Assembly (NCBI GenBank): GCA_037178675.1
Contig: JAYMGJ010000075.1
Location: forward strand, 57,586-121,585
Reading direction: 5' to 3'
Length of the DNA stretch: 64,000 nucleotides
Origin: Scleroderma bovista
Taxonomy: Eukaryota > Basidiomycota > Agaricomycetes > Boletales > Sclerodermataceae
Below, piece after piece: positions 10,315-19,331 of the stretch; position 1 is the stretch's first letter, and every line of letters begins with the position of its first letter. Both the position numbers and the translations under genes were made by a program. A model generated the notes under the pieces. The model saw nothing but the letters and a program-made list of their open reading frames with translations. It ran no database searches and was not told the origin of the DNA.

Positions 10315-11378
10315 GTGGAGGAGCCACAAATGATGTGGATCAGAGTGATCAAGATGGTGAAGCCTCCCAAGCTGAGAGAAGAATGCCTGCCATGGTCATG
10401 CAAACCAGACCCGAGCACTCACCCTGATGAGTCCACAGAATGGTTAACAAAAGACAAGGAAGCACAAGCACAGATCATTGTTACCTTGAAGGATGAACCT
10501 CTTAGTGGCATCTTGTACACGTCAACATCCGCTGAAGCCTGGACAAAGCTCAGTGAATGATATGAGGGGAAGGGGAAGCAAACAATCACTTACCTCATTG
10601 GCGAACTCTTCCACAACACCTTGTTGGACAACATCTCAATGGAGACACAGCTCTATAGTATGCGTCAGAAGGCCCATGTCCTATGAACGCTTGGACAGCC
10701 TCTCAAAGACTCACTTATTGCTGTAGAAATGATTCTGTCCCTACCAGCATCCTACTCTACTCTCTTCACCATTCTCATGTCCTCGGGTGACAAGTTAACT
10801 GTCAAATCCATGATTGCACAAGTCCTCATTGAGGAAAAGGCTCGAAAAGGACCTAGCCAAATGGCACTTGCAGCAAAGACAACCCAACCTAAAAGGAAGT
10901 CAAAGACAAGGGATGGAAAGAAGAAAAAGCAGAAGAAATGCGCTTATGCACTGTGTAAAAAGAGTGGTCACACGGAGGATGAATGTTGGAAGAAAAAGGC
11001 TGATGAAGCAGCCAAGGGCATGGAGAGCAGTCATAAAGAAAAGCCTAAGGAGAAGGAAAGAACCGAGTTAGCGGTGCAGTTCACACAGGTCAACTCAAAT
11101 GACTCACCTCTCCAACTCTTTGTTGCAAAGAGATCGAAGGCATCCCTTAGTACCCACGAATGGATTATCAACTCAGGTGCATCAGCACACATGAGCTGCC
11201 ATCGAAACTGGTTCAAAACATACCATCCACTCTTGCCTCCATGTTGTGTTGTCATTGGCAATGGCAACAGCATCTTTGCAATACGAATAGGCCACATTGG
11301 GCTTGACCTTGATGTGGGCAATGGCCAAACAAGATACACAGTCCTAACAGATGTATATCATGTCCCTGAGCTCGACGG
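10315..11378 (+). pseudogene. Copia element C: Gag, zinc knuckle and protease
   Basis: A single frame runs from about 10390 with two TGA stops (10558-10560, 10684-10686). Motifs in order: UBN2-type Gag (KDKEAQAQIIVTL; LSGILYTSTSAEAW; YEGKGKQTITYLIGELF; LSLPASYSTL), CCHC knuckle CALCKKSGHTEDEC-like (CYAL region read as CAYALCKKSGHTEDEC), and the protease region. The protease signature reads WIINSGAS: the catalytic Asp of DSG is Asn, consistent with ATCGAC becoming ATCAAC. Coding stops at VYHVPELDG, where solo LTR S2 inserted; it resumes at 29148. The 5' end and LTR of this element are not visible. Confidence 0.8.
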
Positions 11379-11441
11379 TGTAGGGGGTGAGTCCCTTGAA
11401 GGTGCAAAAAATGGGTGTCCGCCCAAGGAGACCTGGTCTGG
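11379..11441 (-). mobile_element. Solo LTR S2, left fragment
   Basis: This is the 3' terminus of an S-family LTR in reverse orientation (starts TGTAGGGGGTGAG, the complement of the CCCCTACA end of S1 at 25750). The remainder lies at 28070-29147, separated by chromovirus A. The preceding ACGG (11375-11378) and following ATGG (29148-29151) are the 4-bp target duplication. Confidence 0.85.
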
Positions 11442-12040
11442 TGTTATGACCATGTCCAACTCCGGATCTTATCCGGTTACTCCGGTCACATTGCAGCCCC
11501 ATAGCTCAACTCCGGTTGTTCTCAGTTACTCCGGTCATGGTCGCGCAGATAACCTTCCGCTAACTACGACCCTTGGTCTATACTCCATTTGCTCTTACTA
11601 CACCTCGCCATCTACCCTGCCTTGACATGAGATCTCCGTGAACTCGATATATCCTATACCTTGTAGCATTTTCACCAGACCTGACCTAGTCCTAACTCCG
11701 GTCATCCCTTGTCCGCTATTAGGTTGTTTACTTGTCACCGTATGTACTCAACCCTAGTTTCTACTTAGTATAAGTACCCTCTAGTTTACCTTGTAGACCT
11801 CAGTCTGAAATCAACCATAGTCTCTACTCCTGATCTTGTCCGTCTCTGTCTCTGTCTCTGTCTCCCCTTCTTGACCGGAACCTACGCAAGGGATCAATGC
11901 TCGTTGTCCTTAGTCGTTGAATCCAAATGGTCACCAACTCCAGCCGGACTAATCTCTTGTCCAGCCCTCTGCCCTCTCCCTTCATCCATTTCTGTCTGGA
12001 CCTGACCAGACCCCCTACTGGAGTAGACCCGGACTTGACA
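11442..12040 (+). repeat. Chromovirus A 5' LTR (599 bp)
   Basis: It begins TGTTATGACC and ends GGACTTGACA. A TATAAG box is at 11769-11774; AGTCTGAAAT, 33 bases downstream at 11802-11811, is the likely transcript 5' end (see primer site). It differs from the 3' LTR at about 17 positions, all at ancestral CpG sites. Confidence 0.95.
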
Positions 12041-12042
12041 GT

Positions 12043-12052
12043 ATTTCAGACT
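12043..12052 (+). promoter_or_regulatory. Self-priming site (Tf1-like)
   Basis: ATTTCAGACT lies two bases after the LTR and is the exact complement of AGTCTGAAAT at 11802-11811, just downstream of the TATA box. Tf1 and sushi-type elements prime reverse transcription by folding the mRNA 5' end onto such a site instead of using a tRNA. Chromovirus B has the same pair. Confidence 0.75.
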
Positions 12053-12106
12053 CACACTTGTGTGGGTTCACTGTTCCATACCTTGTAAAACTAGCTTCTA
12101 TCCCTT

Positions 12107-13546
12107 ATGACCATGACTACGTGCTCTCGCGCTCGTACTGCTGCAGCACTTGCTGAAGAAGCAGGTGCAGTTGATGACCTCCACCTCTCTGCTGCCCATC
12201 AAGCCTTGTCTAACCGCAGGCAACCTCCGGCTTCCGTTAGCCAATTCCGGAGCTTCACAGCTCAAAACCCTACAGCGCCTTTGACTCCACGTCGAGATGC
12301 TGCGTCTCAGAGCCTTCGTGGTTCTGCAGACTTAGGTCACCATGAATCTGTTTCTGGTGATCAATTCCCTTACCATCATGACCCCACTCCGGAACGTCGC
12401 GAACCTGCCCGACACCAGTGGTTTGGCCCTGAGGATGGACCCGGAGGTGATCCGGATGACCCCGGAGATGGCGACAACGATGATGACGACGACAACGACT
12501 TCGTCGATGCCATGGATGAGCTAGACCCTGGTCTAGCTGTCTTCCAAAACTTAGCAGTCGCCATCAATCGCCTCTCCCGTTCCTCCCACCAGACCAACGA
12601 CTCCTCCTCCTCCCGTGCCAAAGTCCATGAACCGGACACCTTCGACGGTACAGACCCAAAAAAGCTCAGGACCTTCTTGGTCCAGTGTGAGCTATGCTTC
12701 CAGGATCGAGCCAAGGCATTCCACCTTGATAGGGCAAAGGTAACTTTCGCCCAGTCATACATAAAAGGAATGACACTAGAATGGTTCGAACCGGACCTCC
12801 TCCACTCCGGTGATCCGGCTGACTGTCCACTCTGGATGGACAGTTGGGTCCACTTTGTCGCTGAGCTCCAGAGTACCTTTGGTCCTCACGACCCCATAGC
12901 TGATGCAGAGCATCAATTAGAGCACCTCCGGATGAAGGATGCTCACCACGTCACGTGGTATATAGTTGACTTCAACTGGCTTGCCTTGTAGGTCCAAGAC
13001 TACGGGGATGGCGCGCTCCGCCGCCTGTTTTACTCCAGTCTCCCAGACTGCCTAAAAGAGATAGCTCAAGTTGGGAAACCCCTGACTCTGCATGGGCTTA
13101 GGGCCCTTTGTCAAGAGATCGACGCGCGCTATTGGGAGCGCAACGACGAGATCTCTCGTATGACGAAGACCCAGTCCACCTCATCCCCTACCAAGCCCTC
13201 CAACTCCAGAGGCAACTCATCCAACTCCAGTCAGGAGAAATCCAAGACCGGAAACGCCTCCAGCCCCACCAACTCTGGCTCGTCCAAAATGACCAGCAAC
13301 CAGTCCTCCTCCAGCTCTAGACCGGACTTAACCAACAAGCTTGGTAAGGACGGGAAGCTAACCGCAGACGAGCGCAAAAGGTGTCTGGACAACAACCTCT
13401 GCATGTTCTGCGGAGGTACTGGTCACTTTGCGGACAATTGTCCAAAGAAGACCAAAAAGGCAAAAGCTCGCACTGCGGCCATCGCTGCTGAGTCCAGTAA
13501 GATGGACTCCAACTCGGGTGCCAACTCCGAGTCAAAAAAAGAGTAA
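12107..13546 (+). pseudogene. Chromovirus A Gag with one premature TAG
   Basis: ATG at 12107 (MTMTTCSRAR); the frame continues to TAA at 13544 with a single TAG at 12989-12991. Parts: Ser/Pro/Gly- and Asp-rich N-terminus, retrotransposon gag helical domain (KLRTFLVQCELCFQDR; WVHFVAELQSTFG; AEHQLEHLRMKDAH), a Ser/Asn-rich linker, and the CCHC knuckle CMFCGGTGHFADNC. It forms particles and binds RNA. The end overlaps the protease frame through a slippery run of seven A. Confidence 0.85.
13534..13540 (+). promoter_or_regulatory. Candidate -1 frameshift site A AAA AAA at the gag end
   Basis: In the gag frame the codons are TCA AAA AAA GAG TAA, giving a canonical A_AAA_AAA heptamer one codon before the stop. 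Slipping back one base enters the protease/pol frame, which is open from here through CVDSGSAPKEARLNV. Chromovirus B has the identical seven-A run (37289-37295). Confidence 0.6.
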
Positions 13547-14257
13547 GCAGCTCCCGGCCCTCCGCACAACCAGCGAGCTGCGTTGACTCCGGAAGTGCAC
13601 CCAAGGAGGCTCGCCTCAACGTGTCCGCTCTTTACGATCCTAACTCCCTTATGCCTCATGTTCTCCTTTTGTCTTACGATTTACCAGAACTTCGTGCACT
13701 TGTGGACTCCGGTTCCATGCACTGTTTTGTAGATACCCAATATGCTCTCGGACACTCTCTCTCCACTTACTCTGTTCCCCCGATTGTACTCCGGCTCTTT
13801 GACGGTACCTTGAATTTTGTAATTACTCAAGCCGTTGATCTATCAGTGAAATTCCCCGCATCCGGTGATGTCACCCCTATGACCTTCTACCTCACTCCGT
13901 TAGACTCTGAATGCTCAATTGTCCTTGGACATAGCTGGCTCACCCACTACAATCCGTTGATTGACTGGGTACTGAGCAGTTTAACTTTCCGGACCCCTGC
14001 ACCAAGTTTGCTAGCACCCCCGTCGACCCCCTCTCCAGTTCAGTCCGGTAACCCTGTGTCTGGCCTCTCTGGCCAATCTGACCCCGGCCTCGCACCATCT
14101 GTCGACACTCCGTTTTGCACCCCTCCGCACATCTCTCTGATAAACGCAGCCGCATTTGTGCATGCATGCAAATTAGAGGGATCCACCAAATACCAACTTC
14201 AGCTGCATCCTTCTGACACAGCAAAGGCTCGTTCTTCCTCCGCCTCTACTCCACTGG
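13541..14257 (+). CDS. Chromovirus A protease region of Pol
   Basis: The frame one base behind gag reads ...[39 protein letters not shown]..., with the retropepsin-type active site LVDSGS and a second conserved block CSIVLGHSWLTHYNPLIDW. It is cut at 14257 by LTR T1, and resumes at 16590 with the linker to RT. The homologous region in chromovirus B (35257-35937) is uninterrupted. Confidence 0.8.
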
Positions 14258-16589
14258 TGTGCGCCTAAGTGAGGGAAGAGGTCAGAACAACCAACAACCA
14301 ACACCAAATGACAGCAATATGTGAGTGGTGGTCTTCCTTTGCGTTTCTGGTATTTAATCTCCTCAGGGGGATGTGCTGCACACCTTCAGGCAGGATGCAG
14401 GAGGGAAGGGAAGGGCTTCTGATGGGGATGGAATGCGACTGGGGATTGTATTGACTCCTCTTCAGCCTACCACAGTGGTTAGGAAGAGTCCTGGGATTGA
14501 AGAGCGATGATAGATTGATGATAGGGGTGTAATAGCAGTGATGGAGCAACAGGGAAGCAAGGGGACAGTTCCTGCTTCAAGAATGCGATGGACAGTGATG
14601 GGATGGAGTGGACAGAGATGCTAGACTGCGCTTGAGCCTAGAGAAATGATCAGATACAAGATATATCTGATAAACAACAATATAGGAGCTTTAGGCCAGC
14701 ACTGAGTGACCTACAAGTCCAAAGACAGAGATAGAGCTTATAGACAGTGAGGGAGAGTGAATGTGGTCGCTTTATTGAGGGGGAAGCAGACACTTCCTTG
14801 CAGCCTTTGGCTGCTGGTTTATATACAGGAGGGGCTGTGGCCCTGTAAGCACAAATGACTAAGTGCTTGGTAAGAAATTGGTAAGCGATTGATAAGCAGT
14901 GTAATCAGGCTGAGTCATCGATGGGGAGAGCCTGAACAAGCTGCTGAGCCAAGGGAATGAGCAAAAACATAGGTAAAAAGGGGTGCATAACCAAGAATAT
15001 GGAAAAATCATTGCATGGGGCCCAAAAGAGAGGGGGGGAAAGCAGGGGATGAGTAGATCGAAGCTAAATGAGCATATGCAATGACATAATGCATATGAAT
15101 CATAGGGGCATGAGTCATGAATTGATAAGCAGCATGATAAGCATGATTTGAAGGATGATTGGTAAGTGATTGGTAAGGGGAGTAATGGGGATTAGTAATG
15201 CCAAGAGGGGATGAATAATGCGCAGCAGAGTGAGTCAGAGTGAGCCAGAGTGACTCTGTGTGACTCAGACAGAAGGGAAGCACAACCTGTGATTGATTGA
15301 ACTTTAGATCTGGAGATGAGCTTCTGAAGCAGTGCCACTGATGGGAGTGGCTGGGGGATAATAAAAGAATTGATCCGACCAGAAGAGCAGTGTCAGGGGG
15401 CCTGGAATGACAAGTAGAGTCACAGCTGGTCACAGAGTGTCACAAATCCCTTGGATTGAGCTTCTGTAGAGCAAAAACGCGAAATTTGGTGCTCCCGAAG
15501 TGCAGTCTTCCCTTGAGCAGTAAGGAGAAGGTTCTGTACTCTATTAGGGCTCCTAAGAATGGTTCTAGAGCACTGTTCCATTCGTGTTTGTTGCGGGATA
15601 GCAGGGAAGTGAAACGTGAATAACGGATTTGACGTGTCCAGGGAAGCAAGATGAATGATAGAGGGAGATGGATGTGACAGGACTCTGGGATGAAAGGACC
15701 ATATGCAGAGGACTCGGGAGACACAGAGACGACCAGGTATGAATTTTCAAGTCTAACGATAGACTTGAGATGACCAAAGTATGTGCACAATGCAGGACTG
15801 ACGAGGAGAACGTGCTGACCGAGAACAAGAGGGACTGTGGGAGAAGGCTGGGAAGATATGTACCAGACAGTACACAGGAGCTCAGGGAGAGGCTGTCCCA
15901 AGAGCAGGACATAGTTGAGGTCTGCTGCAATAGTGGAGAAACGTTCCAGAGAAAATGCGGACTCCATAGTGAGTGATGAAGTGGGTGTCTGGATTACGGG
16001 TGGAATATCTTCCTGGGAAATGAACGGATTTACATCAGAACTTGACAGGCAGATAGACCACGGTCTAGGCTCCATGATGGTATAGTCACATGATTGATAG
16101 CTTCAAAAATGGGGGAGCTATTCAAAATATCGGAATGCTGGCACTGGGCGCCTAAATTTGACATTTGGGCGCTAAAAATGATTCTTCCTTTTCTCCTTCG
16201 TTTCTCTATCGTTTCTTCTGCTTCTTTGGTTGTTCTGGTATGGGAGTTGGACTGCAGTAGGTTGCATCCCTCTCTCATACTGAAATGATCATCAATCCTT
16301 GGATTCTTCTGCTTCTTGGCAGTTCTTGTGCGAGGGATGACTGCCAGACGATGGCATTCATCTCTTGCTCCAGGATAGTCATTCTTGTGCAATAGATGGC
16401 TATGACAAGCTTGTATTCATTCTTCGCATAAGGATAGTCTTGACTTTGCGTGATATGGATAGCGAGGGCTGTCTGTATCCCTCAAGTCGGGACAATCTTT
16501 CAACAGATCTTGGGTGTGCGTTCTTCACATTAGTTTCATCGGCTAATTTTCTCCATGTCCACAGTACCAAACACGTTTGGTGTGTGACA
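14258..16589 (-). mobile_element. Long solo LTR T1 (2332 bp) with U3 open frame
   Basis: In + coordinates it starts TGTGCGCCTAAG and ends GTGTGTGACA; the promoter reads leftward. It is flanked by CTGG (14254-14257) and CCGG (16590-16593), a 4-bp duplication with one CpG transition. TATATAA and the start region lie near 14820, leaving about 1.7 kb of U3 upstream. The same LTR type bounds gypsy E (55336-63611), so T elements are solo LTRs of that family. An ACCAAACACGTTTGGT palindrome sits near the U3 end. Confidence 0.9.
15440..16075 (-). CDS. U3-encoded open frame in LTR T1 (211 aa)
   Basis: ATG at 16075 starts MEPRPWSICLSSSDVN. Conserved blocks are LNYVLLLGQPLPELLCTVWY, VPLVLGQHVLLVSPAL and SVSPESSAYGPFIPESCH. 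No stop occurs over 211 codons. Counterparts are in T2 (29877-30297 continuing at 39440), T3 (50793-51392) and the LTR of element E (about 62688-63180). I recognise no domain; there is no signal peptide, and no obvious membrane segment beyond short hydrophobic stretches. It lies upstream of the LTR TATA box, so its expression would need another promoter or read-through. Confidence 0.5.
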   Translation of the reverse strand: MEPRPWSICLSSSDVNPFISQEDIPPVIQTPTSSLTMESAFSLERFSTIAADLNYVLLLGQPLPELLCTVWYISSQPSPTVPLVLGQHVLLVSPALCTYFGHLKSIVRLENSYLVVSVSPESSAYGPFIPESCHIHLPLSFILLPWTRQIRYSRFTSLLSRNKHEWNSALEPFLGALIEYRTFSLLLKGRLHFGSTKFRVFALQKLNPRDL

Positions 16590-18932
16590 CCGGACTTGGA
16601 CATCGTCCCTCCGGAGTATCGCGATTATGCAGATGTGTTCAGCAAGGCGAAGGCCTCTGAACTTCCCCCACATCGCAACTACGACTTGAAGATCGACCTT
16701 GAAGAAGGTACCTCCCCTCCTCTGGGAACTCTCTACTCACTGTCTCCGGTTGAGCTCTCTGCTCTCCAGACTTTCATCAACGAGAATCTCAATACAGGTT
16801 TCATCCATCCTACCGCTTCCTCCCCCGCTGCTCCGGTCCTCTTCGTAAAGAAGAAGGACGGCTCACTCTGCCTCTGCGTTGACTTCCAAGGCCTAAACAA
16901 AATTACCAAGAAGGATCGCTACCCACTCCCCCTTATCTCTGACCTACTAGACTCCCCTAGCCGTGCTAAGATCTACTCAAAGATCTACCTCCGGCACGTG
17001 TACCATCTAGTCCGGATTGCTCCAGGCGATGAATGGAAGACCGCCTTCTGTATGCGCTATGGGCCTTACGAGTGGTTGGTAATGCCCTTTGGCCTCACTA
17101 ACGCCCCTGCAGCCTTCCAGCGCTTTGTCAACACAATCTTTGCTGACATGCTGGACATCTGCATCATCGCCTCATTTACTCCAAGGATATGGAGTCCCAC
17201 CAGCAGCACGTCCAGGAAGTGCTCTGCCGTCTCCAGTTGCATGGCCTCTTCGCCAAACCGGAGAAATGTGAGTTTCACTCGGACTCGGTAGAGTATCTTG
17301 GCTATCGCCTCTCCCCTGACGGTCTAACTATGTCTCCGGACAAGATCCACACCATCTCCGACTGGCCTGAACCTCAAAAGGTAAAGGACATCCAGTCCTT
17401 CCTAGGCTTTGCCAACTTCTACCGCTGGTTTATATTCAACTACTCGGACATTGTGGTCCCTCTCACCCGGCTCACCTGGAAAGACGCTCCTTGGAACTTC
17501 TCCGAGGACTGTTGACGCTCCTTCAATGCTCTCAAGCACGCCTTCACCACTGCACCCATCCTCACCCACTTCATTCCGGATACTCCTATTATTGTGGAAA
17601 CTGACGCCTCCGACTATGCTGTCGCTGGCATCTTGTCTATCACCTGCACCGACGGAGAGATCTGTCCGGTCGTGTACTACTCCCAGACTTTGACCGCTCC
17701 AGAGCTGAACTATGACACCCACGATAAAGAACTCCTTGCCATCTTCGAGGCATTCCGGAACTGGCATCACTACCTTGAAGGCTCCGCCGCTCCTATAGAC
17801 GTCGTCACGGACCACAAGAATCTCGAGTACTTCTCAACTTCAAAAGTACTCTCCCGCCGGCAAGCCCGGTGGTCTGAGTTTTTATCACAGTTTAATCTTG
17901 TCATTCGCTTCCGCCCTGGTAAGCTTGGTGCCAAGCCTGACGCTCTCACTAGACAATGGGATGTCTACCCCAAAGAGGGGGATAGTGGCTACACCCGGGT
18001 CAACCCCCAAAACCTTAGGCCGGTGTTCACTCAAGAACAACTCTCTAACTCTCTTCACGCTACTTACCTAGAGTTTCCGGTTCTCCGTGCAGCCGCAATC
18101 ATGGCTGTGGAAACACTCCATAGCGACATCCTGTCCGCACTACCCTCTGATCCCATTGCCCAGGTCCACCTCGCAGATCCACCGGACTCTCACTGGTCCA
18201 CCGACGAGGCTGGATTCCTTCGACTAGACGGTCGTATATATGTACCGGACTTGGATGACCTCCATCTCCGGGTTCTCCGTATCGACACGATCACCCACTC
18301 GCTGGTCACTTTGGGCAAAACTGGACTCTAGAACTAATCCGGTGTGAGTATACTTGGCCTGGTCTCAGGACCTTCATCAAAGACTACGTCTGGTCCTGTA
18401 CCTCCTGCGCAAGAGCTAAGACACCACGTCATAGACCCTATGGACTGTTGAAACAGCTCCCCATACCGGAGAAGCCCTGGAATTCCATCTCAATGGATTT
18501 CATTGAGCAACTCCTACAGGCTTCACAGCCATCCTGGTCGTGGTGGACCGGCTTTCTAAACAAGCCATTTTCATCCCTACCCATGACACCATCACTAGCC
18601 CGGAGCTCGCAAAGCTCTTCTTACTCCACATGTTCTCCAAGCACGGTGTCCCCGCCCACATCACCTCAGATCGCGGTACCGAGTTCGTCTCACACTTCTT
18701 CCGGTCACTCAGAAAGGCCCTCGACATGCGCCTCCATTTCACCTCCGGTTACCACCCGGAGGGTGATGGCCAGACAGAGCGGTCTAACCAGACCCTTGAA
18801 CAGTACCTCCGGATCTACTGCAACTACCAGCAGGACAACTGGGCGGACCTACTCCCATTGGCGGAGTTCGCTTACAACAACGCACCTAGTGCTACCACCG
18901 GAGTCTCTCCGTTCTTCGCTAACAAGGGCTAC
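16590..18932 (+). pseudogene. Chromovirus A RT, RNase H and integrase (first part), broken
   Basis: From [22 protein letters not shown] the order is RT ([24 protein letters not shown]), RNase H (VETDASDYAVAGIL; DHKNLEYFS), the integrase zinc region (CTSCARAK) and core (MDFIEQL; DRGTEFVSH; HPEGDGQTERSNQ). Compared with copy B, about 16 nt are missing after DICII at about 17165, removing the catalytic YLDD and shifting the frame. A TGA is at 17513-17515, one base is missing near 18270, and a short deletion lies near 18515. Coding is interrupted at FANKGY by gypsy D and resumes at 24289. Confidence 0.9.
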
Positions 18933-19320
18933 TGAGACAACCCTAAGGGCAAACAACCCAAAGAACTACCACACGTTGAGACTCTGAGGAGGAAATAGGA
19001 ATCAAGCGTCTTAGAGCGAAAACCCAAAGAGAGCTCGAATGGAGAGCCTCTGGGTGCTGGATTGCAGCAGTATATATACTACACTACACGTGTCCTGTGC
19101 GAGGCTATCCATGAGGCTGTATGCTGTACGAGGCAGTGAGCACAGCTGCCATCCTGTGGTAAGGCTATGCTAATGACATCAAGGGATACAGCATGTACAG
19201 CACGAGGCTGTAGTCTAGACAGACCTACAGATAAGATGCACTAGATAAGATACTACAGTACGATAAGATAAGATGTCATCTAATCGCAGATTAGATAAGA
19301 TAAAAAGTTAGTCCGTTACA
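18933..19320 (-). repeat. Gypsy D 3' LTR (388 bp)
   Basis: In + coordinates it runs from TGAGACAACCC to GTCCGTTACA. It contains the GATAAGAT-type repeats near 19220-19305 and a TATATATAC box near 19070. It matches the right LTR along its length with about ten scattered differences. Confidence 0.9.
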
Positions 19321-19331
19321 CTACTCCCCCC

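Noticed and set aside
12043..12060. tRNA primer site after the chromovirus A LTR
   Set aside because: The sequence does not begin with TGG or match a tRNA 3' end that I can identify; the self-priming complement explains it better.
15440..16075. U3 frame as an envelope gene
   Set aside because: No signal peptide, furin site or transmembrane anchor is visible, and it lies inside an LTR rather than between pol and the LTR.
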